A model generated the notes under the pieces. It ran no database searches. It was not told the DNA's origin and saw nothing but the letters and a program-made list of their open reading frames with translations. DNA of 44,347 nt from Lachnospiraceae bacterium (GTDB lineage Bacteria > Bacillota > Clostridia > Lachnospirales > Lachnospiraceae). Of the stretch, positions 34,241 through 42,152 are shown one piece after another. Every line of letters begins with the position of its first letter. Position 1 is the stretch's first letter. The translations under genes and the position numbers were made by a program. The stretch lies in assembly GCA_900772845.1 (NCBI GenBank), contig CAAGSD010000004.1:1-44347 (forward strand). Reading direction: 5' to 3'.

Positions 34241-34260
34241 AATGTGATTCAGAATACATA

Positions 34261-34294
34261 CAAAGGAAGTCTTTGACAGGCTTCCTTTGCTTTT
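34261..34294 (+). terminator. Intrinsic terminator after the zinc-ribbon gene
   Basis: CAAAGGAAG (34261-34269) pairs perfectly with CTTCCTTTG (34281-34289), 11-base loop, followed by C and five T residues, with a second T-rich stretch behind it. Confidence 0.92.
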
Positions 34295-34326
34295 TCTATT
34301 TTTAATGACTTCTGACAGGAGAGAAC

Positions 34327-37300
34327 ATGAGCAGATTACCCGGAATTACGAGGCAGGACGAGGAAAAAAGATTAAAGCATACGTTGGAGATCGCACAGCG
34401 CAAGGTAGATGCCAACAGGCAGAGTGTGCAGGCACTGGCGGAGGAACTGCATGCCATGCAGGAGGAATTCGACGAAAACGACAAGGAAGCCCAGACCCTG
34501 TGGCACAATGCAGATGCCCGTTTCAAGTTCGTGAACCAGGATCTGCGCCGGGTGGAACAGGCGAGAAAAAAGCCCTACTTTGGCAGGATCGATTTCCGGG
34601 ACAAAAAGTTGAAAAAGGACGAGGTCTACTATATCGGCAGAAGCGTCATTGCCGACAATCCGGCCGAACCGGAGGTCATCGACTGGAGAGCTCCCATTGC
34701 CAGCGTCTATTACGATGCCGCACTTGGGGATGTCTCATACTCTGTGAAGGGGGAAGGAAAATACAACATCACCCTGTCCAGAAAGCGCACCTATGAGATC
34801 GAAAACGATAAACTGAAGGACTTTTACGATTCGGATGTGGTGGCAAATGACGAACTGCTGACGAAATATCTGGCAAGGAACAAAAAAGCGGTGCTGGGCG
34901 AGATCATCGCTACGATCCAGCAGGAACAGAACGAGGTTATCCGCAAAAAGCCCCAGCACAATATGATCGTGCAGGGAGCGGCGGGCTCCGGCAAGACTAC
35001 GGTGGCCATGCACCGTATTTCGTATATTTTATATAATTACGAGCAGGAGTTTGCTCCGGAGGATTTTTACATTGTGGGAAGCAATCAGGTGCTCTTAAAT
35101 TACATCACGGGTGTATTGCCGGAACTGAATGTCTACGGTGTCTCCCAGATGACCATGGAGCAGTTGTTCGTCAGACTTTTGTATGAGGACTGGGATAAAT
35201 CCTATCAGATCAAACCGGTGATAAAGGGAGTGACCCCGGCGGTGAAAGGAACGCTTGCCTGGTTTAAGGAACTGGAGAATTTCTGCCTGCGTTACGAATA
35301 TCGTGCGATTCCCAGAGAAGATGTGATAATCGAAAAGACCGGCAAAGTGTTATTGGACCGGGCTACCATTACACGTCTTTTGAAGGAGACAAAGGATCTG
35401 TCCCGGGCGGACAAGATCAGCAGACTGACAGATTACCTCATGGCCCGTCTGGAAAATGAACTGAGCGGAAAATATTATTCCTATACCCAGTCGGAAAAGC
35501 AGAAACTGAAGCATTATTACGAGACCTATTTCGGCAAACGGGAATGGAAAGGTTCAGTGGCGGAACTCTATGAGCAGTTCCTGAAAGAAGAGCAGGAAAA
35601 GGAGTTCCCGGTCGAGGTGCCGGATGGCAGCTACGACGTCTACGATCTGGCAGCCATGGCGTATCTCTACAAACGGATCAAGGAGGATACGGTGATCCGG
35701 GAGGCCGGGCATGTGGTAATTGATGAAGCCCAGGATTTCGGCATGATGGTCTATGCGTCCTTAAAATATTGCCTGAGCAAATGTACTTATACGATCATGG
35801 GAGATGTGGCGCAGAATATTTCCGACCGTTACGGTCTCAACGACTGGACGGAACTGCGGAAACTGATGCTGCCCGGAGAATTCGATTATTTCGGCATCTT
35901 GCAGAAAAGCTATCGTAACACGGTGGAAATCTCGGAATTTGCCACGGATATTCTGTACCATGGAAGTTTCCCGGTTTATCCGGTGGAGCCTATCATCCGT
36001 CACGGGGAACCGGTTACGGTGAAAAAATGTGCGGATTTTACGGAACAGGTGACACAGGCAGAGCAGACTATCCAGAAATGGCAGAGCAAGGGAATGGACA
36101 CCATTGCCGTGGTCTGCCTTGACGAAGCGGAGGCACAGGAAGTAACGGCAGCCTTACGGGGCAGCGTGGAACTGAATACTGGGGATGCGGGGAAATGGGA
36201 GATCGGCGAGGGTGTCATGGTACTTCCACTCAAATATACCAAGGGTCTGGAATTCGATGCGGTATTGATCTTCAATGCCTCAGAGGAGGACTACCCGGTG
36301 GAAGACGGCTATGTGAAGCAGCTCTACGTGGCAGCTACCCGAGCCCTGCATGAATTGACGGTGCTGTACCGGTGGAAACTCACCGGTCTGATCGCTGATC
36401 CCATATCCCCGGAGCAGAAGCAGCGAATGCGGCTTGCCGCAGATGCCCAGAGGAAACCGGTGAAATCAGTGCAAAAACCGGAAGAGCCGGAGAGAACCAG
36501 AGAAGAGATCTACAGACAGCGGGCACAGGAAGCGGAGAAAGAACGGCTTGCCAGAGAACGGTACGGCCCGAAGAAGATCATCGTGACAGGAAACAGTCAG
36601 GAAATCACAGAGAACTCTGCACGGAAGAAGACGGGACAGAAAGAGACCGGAAAACCAGTGGCATCCGGAACGGCCACCACCGGAAAGAAGCCGCCGATAT
36701 CTGCAAAGGTATATGAGACAGGCAGAGCCAACGGCAGGCAGGAGCTGCGGATGGCAGAAAATAACGGAGAGTACGGCGACATGCCGGATGCAAAAACGCT
36801 GATGCCAGCCGGACATTCCCGGATCGACTGTGCGGTGCGCATGGTCATGAAGGGCAAGGGCTGTGTGGATCTTCTGAGCAGCTACGGAACCTTGCGGATT
36901 ACACCTCTTGCGGCGGATCTTTTCCGCATTTGTTTTGCAAAAGGACAATGCCGTGAGTTCCCGAAAGCAGCGGTGATGGCAGTGGGGGATCTCAAATACA
37001 CAGTGCGGGAGAATCCTTCTATGGTGGAAATTGTGACCGGATCTGCGCAGATTCGTGTAGATAAAAAGACGGGAGCATTGACATTTTTAAATGCACAGGG
37101 TAAGATTCTGCTGACGGAACGAAACAGAGAACCCAGACAGCTCGGTGAAAAAAAGAACTGGAGTTTTTTTGCCTGGAAAAAAGAGGAGGTTCTGATGGCC
37201 GGAGGAATCGGAGCACCCAATACTTTGAAGATAGGAAATTCTGCTGTTTATGTTTCCTATGGAAGAGAGGATGACAGATATCCGGGGCTGGCTTCGTCAC

Positions 37301-37422
37301 AAGGATATGAGATGATCTTCTCTGCGGGAAGCCGGGTGCTGTGCTGCAATATAGCGATGTACGGGACTTACATTTCCATGGAAGAGACAGAAATCATAGA
37401 TTATTATTTACGTGCAAAGTGA
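34327..37422 (+). CDS. helD: HelD-type RNA polymerase recycling ATPase with C-terminal GH31-N-like extension
   Basis: This is a 1031-residue protein. Residues 1-~740 match HelD: an N-terminal antiparallel coiled coil (RLKHTLEIAQRKVDANRQSV) that enters the RNA polymerase secondary channel, then YIGRSVIADNPAEPEVIDWRAPIASVYY, Walker A GAAGSGKTTVAMHR at about 216-229, Walker B/DEAQDF (VVIDEAQDFGMMVYA), and the late UvrD-like motifs (KYTKGLEFDAVLIF, LYVAATRALHEL). HelD frees stalled RNA polymerase from nucleic acid using ATP. A charged linker follows, and from about residue 830 a beta-rich ~200-residue domain (RITPLAADLFRICF, SAQIRVDKKTGALTFLNAQGK, IIDYYLRAK). It resembles the N-terminal mutarotase-like domain of GH31 enzymes without their catalytic barrel. 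Start ATG follows GGAG. Confidence 0.9.
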   Translation: MSRLPGITRQDEEKRLKHTLEIAQRKVDANRQSVQALAEELHAMQEEFDENDKEAQTLWHNADARFKFVNQDLRRVEQARKKPYFGRIDFRDKKLKKDEVYYIGRSVIADNPAEPEVIDWRAPIASVYYDAALGDVSYSVKGEGKYNITLSRKRTYEIENDKLKDFYDSDVVANDELLTKYLARNKKAVLGEIIATIQQEQNEVIRKKPQHNMIVQGAAGSGKTTVAMHRISYILYNYEQEFAPEDFYIVGSNQVLLNYITGVLPELNVYGVSQMTMEQLFVRLLYEDWDKSYQIKPVIKGVTPAVKGTLAWFKELENFCLRYEYRAIPREDVIIEKTGKVLLDRATITRLLKETKDLSRADKISRLTDYLMARLENELSGKYYSYTQSEKQKLKHYYETYFGKREWKGSVAELYEQFLKEEQEKEFPVEVPDGSYDVYDLAAMAYLYKRIKEDTVIREAGHVVIDEAQDFGMMVYASLKYCLSKCTYTIMGDVAQNISDRYGLNDWTELRKLMLPGEFDYFGILQKSYRNTVEISEFATDILYHGSFPVYPVEPIIRHGEPVTVKKCADFTEQVTQAEQTIQKWQSKGMDTIAVVCLDEAEAQEVTAALRGSVELNTGDAGKWEIGEGVMVLPLKYTKGLEFDAVLIFNASEEDYPVEDGYVKQLYVAATRALHELTVLYRWKLTGLIADPISPEQKQRMRLAADAQRKPVKSVQKPEEPERTREEIYRQRAQEAEKERLARERYGPKKIIVTGNSQEITENSARKKTGQKETGKPVASGTATTGKKPPISAKVYETGRANGRQELRMAENNGEYGDMPDAKTLMPAGHSRIDCAVRMVMKGKGCVDLLSSYGTLRITPLAADLFRICFAKGQCREFPKAAVMAVGDLKYTVRENPSMVEIVTGSAQIRVDKKTGALTFLNAQGKILLTERNREPRQLGEKKNWSFFAWKKEEVLMAGGIGAPNTLKIGNSAVYVSYGREDDRYPGLASSQGYEMIFSAGSRVLCCNIAMYGTYISMEETEIIDYYLRAK

Positions 37423-37478
37423 TGGGTGTCACAGGTATGGGCAACAATCCTATGGTGGAATCAGATATAAGGAGAATT

Positions 37479-38156
37479 ATGAAAAAAATAATAACAGCAG
37501 TAGTATTTGACATGGACGGTGTGCTATTTGACACTGAGAGAATCTACATGGAGTGCTGGAGAGAAGCGGCAGAGCCTACAGGACTTAAAAATGTGGATGA
37601 GATTTCCAAAGCCTGTATCGGAAGAACCTTACAAGGCACGAAGGAAGTGTTCGAAGCAGCGAAGGCAGAGCAGGGCATTGACCTCTCCTTTGAAGAATTG
37701 CATGAGGACTGCAGCCGGAGATTTCAGGAAAAGGAAGAACGGGATGGCCTTCCGGAGAAACCGGGTGTGCATGAGATCCTGGAATATCTGAAGCAGAATC
37801 AGATTCCTATAGCGCTGGCATCATCCACCAGAAAAACAGCGGTCATGGAACATCTGGACAGAGCCGGAATTACCGGATATTTTCAGAAGATCGTCTGCGG
37901 GGATATGGTGGAAAATGGCAAGCCTGCACCGGATATTTATCTGAAGGCCTGTGAAGAACTGGGCGTTGCCCCCGGACAGGCACTGGCAGTGGAGGATTCC
38001 TTTAACGGCATCCGCTCTGCCTATGCAGCGGGCTTGTATACGGTAATGGTGCCGGATCAGCTGCCACCCACAGAAGAGATTCTTGCCATGGTAGATAAAA
38101 AGTGTGACAGCCTGACTGAACTTCAGGCACAGCTTCCGGAGCTCCTGGTGGTATAG
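37479..38156 (+). CDS. HAD-superfamily phosphatase/phosphomutase (beta-phosphoglucomutase-like)
   Basis: ATG 37479 follows AAGGAGA, giving 225 residues. The frame is open back to 37341 inside helD but has no start signal there. HAD motifs are DMDGVLFDTE (motif I with the nucleophile Asp), SSTRK (motif II), a Lys in GDMVENGKPAPDIY (motif III), and VEDSFNGIRSAYAAG (motif IV). The cap type and these wordings fit the beta-PGM/phosphoglycolate phosphatase subgroup. Beta-PGM would convert the beta-glucose 1-phosphate made by GH65 phosphorylases, but the GH65 gene lies 26 kb away, so the link is only suggestive. It lies behind helD and converges on the cupin gene. Confidence 0.88.
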   Translation: MKKIITAVVFDMDGVLFDTERIYMECWREAAEPTGLKNVDEISKACIGRTLQGTKEVFEAAKAEQGIDLSFEELHEDCSRRFQEKEERDGLPEKPGVHEILEYLKQNQIPIALASSTRKTAVMEHLDRAGITGYFQKIVCGDMVENGKPAPDIYLKACEELGVAPGQALAVEDSFNGIRSAYAAGLYTVMVPDQLPPTEEILAMVDKKCDSLTELQAQLPELLVV

Positions 38157-38169
38157 GGGGGACTGAGGA

Positions 38170-38502
38170 TCATTCTGTTGCGGCATGGAACCACAGTACC
38201 TTACAGCAGTCACAGGAGGGATCCCGTCTGATCACATGATCCGTGTGAGCAGGTACCATAAAGGCAGTACCGGGCAGCAGAGGGATTTCTTCGTTATCGA
38301 TGAGAGCATATCCTTTTCCGTCCAACACGAAGAAGCCTTCCTGATCGTCATGCTTTTGCGGCATGTGATATTCTGTATTACGATAGAGGGATACACCCAT
38401 GCGGCAGCCGTTTACACATCCCTGGTTTTCATCTAACAGAGTGTGCCCGGTGCGTTCGGGCATTTGGGCTATAATGGAATCTAAAGTAGTATAAGGAATC
38501 AT
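38170..38502 (-). CDS. Small cupin-domain protein
   Basis: This 110-residue protein is encoded on the minus strand, the only convincing minus-strand gene in the window. Its start is preceded by AAAGAAAGG on that strand. A single cupin barrel spans about residues 40-105. Motif 1 is EYHMPQKHDDQEGFFVLDGKG (metal-ligand type His and Glu region) and motif 2 is LPGTAFMVPAHTDHVIR. It resembles single-domain cupins that bind sugars or small ligands. The substrate is unknown. It ends 13 bases from the 3' end of the HAD gene and diverges from the rhodanese-TtcA gene across a 122-base gap. Confidence 0.82.
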   Translation of the reverse strand: MIPYTTLDSIIAQMPERTGHTLLDENQGCVNGCRMGVSLYRNTEYHMPQKHDDQEGFFVLDGKGYALIDNEEIPLLPGTAFMVPAHTDHVIRRDPSCDCCKVLWFHAATE

Positions 38503-38624
38503 TTGTATGCCTTTCTTTGGATGTTATGTAACGATTCAGTTACCATATTATTAACAACAGTGTAACAGACTGAGAGAGGAAAAACAATAGACTGCCTGTT
38601 CGGGCAGAGTAAAGGAATTTAAAA

Positions 38625-39803
38625 ATGGAAGATAAAGTATCAATACACCCCAGTGAGGTTACATGGGAAGAAGTGCAGACATGGGAGCCGGAAAGTTTTG
38701 TACTGGTGGATACCAGAGGGGATGAAGCGGTAAATTATGGCAAAATCCCCGGTGCCATCGTCATTTCCGAATGTGAACTTGTAGACAGACTGGCTGAGGC
38801 AGCGGGGGATAAAAAGGTAATTCTGTATTGCAGCCGTGGACAGAACAGTAAGGTGTCCGCAGAGTATTTCAGAGAACAGGGAATGGATGCCTACAGCTTA
38901 CAGGGAGGTTATACCGGATGGCTTTTGAATCTGATGCAGAAGGAACAGCCCCAGACGGAAGTGAATCAGAGAGCGCTGGATATCGAGAAGAGCATCCGCA
39001 AGAAGTTCCATAAGGTCCTGTTTTCCCGATTTGCTAAGGCTATTAATGAATATGATATGATCCGGGAGAACGACAAGATCGCCGTATGCATCTCCGGTGG
39101 TAAGGATTCCATGCTGATGGCGAAGCTGTTTCAGGAGCTGAAGCGCCATAACAAGTTCCCTTTTGAACTTGTATTTTTAGTCATGGATCCCGGATACAGC
39201 GAAGCCAATCGTAAGATTATTGAGAATAATGCGAAGCTGATGGATATTCCCATCACGATTTTTGAATCCCAGATATTTGATGCGGTGTATGATATCGAAG
39301 ATTCCCCCTGCTATCTGTGTGCCAGAATGCGGAGGGGCTATCTGTACAGCCATGCGAAGGAGCTGGGGTGCAATAAGATCGCTCTGGGACACCATTACGA
39401 TGATGTCATCGAGACGATCCTCATGGGGATGCTGTACGGCGGACAGGTGCAGACCATGATGCCTAAGCTCCACAGCACGAATTTCGAGGGCATGGAGCTG
39501 ATCCGTCCCATGTATCTGATCCGCGAGGATGACATCAAGCACTGGAGAGATTACAATGATCTGCATTTTATCCAGTGTGCCTGCCGGTTCACGGATACCT
39601 GTACCACCTGCCGTACGGATGGCAGCAGTCCCTCCAAGCGTATGGAGATCAAGAACCTGATCGCTTCCCTGAAACAGACCAATCCTTTTATCGAAGGGAA
39701 TATTTTCAAGAGTGTGGAGAATGTCAACTTACGCACGATCATCGCCTATAAAGAGGACGGCGTGAAACATCATTTCCTGGAGCATTATGATGAGTGGAAA
39801 TAA
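38625..39803 (+). CDS. Rhodanese-TtcA-like PP-loop fusion (tRNA thiolation-type protein)
   Basis: This 392-residue protein fuses two activities. Residues ~8-105 are a rhodanese domain (FVLVDTRGDEAVNYGKIPGA) with catalytic Cys69 in YCSRGQNS, able to carry persulfide sulfur. Residues ~125-390 are a TtcA-like PP-loop ATPase: SGGKDS at 157-162, the PCYLCARMRRGYLY Cys pair, ALGHHYDDVIETILMGMLYGG, and more cysteines near CACRFTDTCTTC. TtcA thiolates C32 of tRNA using a 4Fe-4S cluster. With its own sulfur carrier the fusion could transfer sulfur directly. The exact target nucleotide is not determined. An AAAGGAA site precedes ATG 38625. Confidence 0.85.
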   Translation: MEDKVSIHPSEVTWEEVQTWEPESFVLVDTRGDEAVNYGKIPGAIVISECELVDRLAEAAGDKKVILYCSRGQNSKVSAEYFREQGMDAYSLQGGYTGWLLNLMQKEQPQTEVNQRALDIEKSIRKKFHKVLFSRFAKAINEYDMIRENDKIAVCISGGKDSMLMAKLFQELKRHNKFPFELVFLVMDPGYSEANRKIIENNAKLMDIPITIFESQIFDAVYDIEDSPCYLCARMRRGYLYSHAKELGCNKIALGHHYDDVIETILMGMLYGGQVQTMMPKLHSTNFEGMELIRPMYLIREDDIKHWRDYNDLHFIQCACRFTDTCTTCRTDGSSPSKRMEIKNLIASLKQTNPFIEGNIFKSVENVNLRTIIAYKEDGVKHHFLEHYDEWK

Positions 39804-39833
39804 AATAGAAGGTAGGAAATAGGGGCGCTACAC

Positions 39834-39863
39834 TTGACGGAGTCCCCCAGATTAACTTATAAT
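39834..39863 (+). promoter_or_regulatory. Promoter of the yicC-remA-gmk-rpoZ-rimO-pgsA operon
   Basis: TTGACG (39834-39839), 18 bases, TATAAT (39858-39863). It lies 54 bases before yicC, which has AGGAGAAG as ribosome binding site. Confidence 0.8.
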
Positions 39864-39917
39864 AATCTTTAGTCCAAAAGATGGAAGGCTATATGCACCC
39901 TTACAACAGGAGAAGTT

Positions 39918-40796
39918 ATGATCAAGAGTATGACGGGATTTGGCAGATGTGAGACTGCCGAGAATAACAGAAAGTTTACCGTAGAGATGAAGTCTGTGAA
40001 TCATCGCTACCTTGACGTGAACATCAAAATGCCGAAGAAGCTGAATTTCTTCGAATCTGCGATCCGCAGTGAATTGAAGAATTATATTTCCAGGGGCAAA
40101 GTAGATCTGTTCATTACTTATGAAGATTTTTCCGAGAATACATCCAATGTCCGTTACAACAAGGAACTGGCGGCGGAGTATCTGGGATACCTGAAGCAGA
40201 TGGCCAGTGATTTTGACTTAGACTGCGATATCCGTGTGTCCACTTTGTCCAAGTATCCTGATGTATTTGTGATGGAAGAACAGGACATCGATGAGGAAGA
40301 GCTGTGGAAAGAACTGCAGAGAGCCTTAAAGGGTGCCTGCGAGATGTTCGTACAGACCCGGATCACCGAAGGGGAACATCTTCGGGATGATCTGATCGCC
40401 AAGCTGGACGGCATGCTGAAGCTGGTAGATTTCATTACAGAGCGTTCTCCCCAGATCATTGCGGAGTACCGTCAGAGACTGGAAGAGCGGGTGAAGGAAC
40501 TGCTTTGTGATACCACAGTGGACGAAGGAAGACTTCTCACAGAAGTGACGATCTTCGCAGATAAGGTGTGCGTGGATGAAGAATTGGTGAGACTTCGCAG
40601 TCATATCGAGACCACGAAGAGTACGCTGATGGCCGGTGGCAGCATCGGAAGAAAGCTGGATTTCCTGGCACAGGAGATGAACCGCGAAGCCAACACCATC
40701 CTGTCCAAGTCCAACGATCTGGAAATCTCCAACTGTGCCATTGAGTTAAAGACTGAGATCGAAAAGGTCAGGGAGCAGATCCAAAATATTGAATAA
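39918..40796 (+). CDS. yicC: YicC/YloC-family endoribonuclease
   Basis: This 292-residue protein opens with the family signature MIKSMTGFGR. It contains VEMKSVNHRYLDVNIKMP near the start and ends with the conserved GGSIGRKLDFLAQEMNREANTILSKS and EIEKVREQIQN segments. YicC-family proteins are reported to act as endoribonucleases, and in Firmicutes yloC lies next to remA, gmk and rpoZ, exactly as here. It is the first gene of the operon, behind a good promoter. A structured spacer separates it from remA. Confidence 0.95.
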   Translation: MIKSMTGFGRCETAENNRKFTVEMKSVNHRYLDVNIKMPKKLNFFESAIRSELKNYISRGKVDLFITYEDFSENTSNVRYNKELAAEYLGYLKQMASDFDLDCDIRVSTLSKYPDVFVMEEQDIDEEELWKELQRALKGACEMFVQTRITEGEHLRDDLIAKLDGMLKLVDFITERSPQIIAEYRQRLEERVKELLCDTTVDEGRLLTEVTIFADKVCVDEELVRLRSHIETTKSTLMAGGSIGRKLDFLAQEMNREANTILSKSNDLEISNCAIELKTEIEKVREQIQNIE

Positions 40797-40815
40797 GAGT
40801 GATTATTCAGTCGAC

Positions 40816-40958
40816 GAAATTGATCTGAGCTGCTTTGGCATGCTCGCATGCAGGAAGCAGTTTAGATCAATTTCCGGTGACTCGAATAGAGTCACCGACC
40901 ACAATGAGCAAAACAAGCTGCGAAGCAGCGAGAAGCACGATGTATCGTGCGGTTTTGC
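40816..40958 (+). ncRNA. Multi-hairpin structured element between yicC and remA
   Basis: Three adjacent folds fill this spacer. GAAATTGATCT (40816-40826) pairs with AGATCAATTTC (40864-40874), stacked on CTGCTT/AAGCAG (40830-40835 with 40855-40860). GGTGACTC/GAGTCACC (40876-40883 with 40889-40896) forms a tight hairpin. GCAAAAC/GTTTTGC (40908-40914 with 40952-40958) closes a junction containing GCTGC/GCAGC and GCACGAT/ATCGTGC. No T tract follows, so it is not a simple terminator. It could be an intra-operon processing element, a regulator of remA or a dispersed palindromic repeat. Confidence 0.55.
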
Positions 40959-41002
40959 GAATGGGGGAGACTGAATAGAGGAAAATGGGTGCAGGTGAGC
41001 AG

Positions 41003-41281
41003 ATGAACCGATTGATCCATATAGGATTTGGCAATATTGTAAATACGGATAAGATTATCGCTATCGTCAGTCCGGAAGCCGCACCCATCAAACGTCTGGT
41101 GCAGAAGGCTAAGGAGAGCGGGCAGGCAATCGATGCCACTCAGGGACGGAAGACGAAATCGGTACTGGTCATGGAGAACAGTCAGGTCGTTCTGTCGGCA
41201 CTGCTTCCAGAAACGATTGCGGGAAGAGCACAGGCACTGTGGCCGGAAGAAGAAAAAGAGGACAGAGAAGATGCAGAATAA
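41003..41281 (+). CDS. remA: RemA-family (DUF370) DNA-binding regulator
   Basis: This is a 92-residue protein from ATG 41003, which follows AGGTGAGC and matches the family start (MNRLIHIGFGNIVNTDKIIA). ATG 40985 would add six residues without support. The core IAIVSPEAAPIKRLVQKAKE, IDATQGRKTKSVLVMENSQVVLSAL is the RemA/YlzA signature. In Bacillus subtilis RemA binds DNA as a multimer and activates biofilm matrix genes. That may be relevant here, as the window also encodes a large surface cluster under c-di-GMP-related control, but direct regulation is not shown. The 3' end overlaps gmk by 11 bases. Confidence 0.93.
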   Translation: MNRLIHIGFGNIVNTDKIIAIVSPEAAPIKRLVQKAKESGQAIDATQGRKTKSVLVMENSQVVLSALLPETIAGRAQALWPEEEKEDREDAE

Positions 41282-41906
41282 AGGAATTTTGATGGTAATC
41301 TCCGGATTCTCAGGAGCTGGAAAAGGAACGCTGGTGAAAAAACTATTATCGGAATATGACAATTATGCGTTGTCCATTTCCATGACTACCAGACAGCCCA
41401 GAGAGGGTGAAGAGGACGGAAGAGAATATTTCTTCCGCACCAGAGAACAATTCGAAGAAAATATTGCAAAAAACGGATTTATCGAGTATGCTCAGTATTG
41501 CGGCAATTATTACGGAACGCCGAAAGCTTATGTAGAAGAGCAGATGCAGGCAGGCAAGGACGTTATCTTAGAAATTGAAATCCAGGGAGCCATGAAGATC
41601 AAAGAGCAGTTTCCGGAGAGCCTGTTACTGTTTGTTACCCCTCCCAGTGCAGAAGAACTGCAGAAGAGACTGGTGGGCAGAGGAACCGAGACAGCAGATG
41701 TCATTGCACAGAGACTGGCCCGGGCTTATGAAGAATCAGAAGGCATGGATGCCTATGATTATATAGTAGTGAACGATGATCTGGATGTGTGTGCCGCAGA
41801 AGTACAGAAGTTTGTGGAAGCGGCGAAAAATGAACCGTCCCGTCGTGGAGAATTTATCAAAGAGATCAGAGAGGAACTGAAAGGTTTCGCGAAAGGAGCA
41901 AAATAA
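41271..41906 (+). CDS. gmk: Guanylate kinase
   Basis: This 211-residue enzyme phosphorylates GMP to GDP with ATP in nucleotide metabolism. ATG 41271 lies inside the remA end and gives the standard N-terminus. The P-loop SGFSGAGKGTL is at about residues 11-21. The GMP-binding segment SMTTRQPREGEEDGREYFF follows, then EFIEYAQYCGNYYGTPK-type motifs and the LVGRGTE lid. The longer frame starting at 41133 overlaps remA and is not used. Overlap with remA and a 1-base gap to rpoZ indicate translational coupling. Confidence 0.97.
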   Translation: MQNKGILMVISGFSGAGKGTLVKKLLSEYDNYALSISMTTRQPREGEEDGREYFFRTREQFEENIAKNGFIEYAQYCGNYYGTPKAYVEEQMQAGKDVILEIEIQGAMKIKEQFPESLLLFVTPPSAEELQKRLVGRGTETADVIAQRLARAYEESEGMDAYDYIVVNDDLDVCAAEVQKFVEAAKNEPSRRGEFIKEIREELKGFAKGAK

Positions 41907-41907
41907 A

Positions 41908-42147
41908 ATGTTACATCCCTCTTATACCGATTTAATGAAAGTAGTAAACAGCGAGGTAGAACCCGGTGAAGCACCTGTAGTTAACAGCCGTTATTCTATC
42001 GTTATGGCAACTGCCAAGAGAGCAAGACAGATCATTGCAGGAGAAGAGCCTCTGGTAACCGCTAAGGTGGATAAGCCGCTGTCTATCGCAGTAGAGGAAC
42101 TGAATCAGGGAAAGATCAAGATCCTTGGTGATGATGAGGAAGCATAA
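41908..42147 (+). CDS. rpoZ: RNA polymerase omega subunit
   Basis: This 79-residue protein contains the omega core VNSRYSIVMATAKRARQIIAGEEPL, which helps assembly and stability of beta'. The C-terminus is VAVEELNQGKI-like, as in Firmicutes omega. It begins 1 base after gmk ends, a gene order conserved across Firmicutes. The length fits the family. Confidence 0.95.
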   Translation: MLHPSYTDLMKVVNSEVEPGEAPVVNSRYSIVMATAKRARQIIAGEEPLVTAKVDKPLSIAVEELNQGKIKILGDDEEA

Positions 42148-42152
42148 GATAA

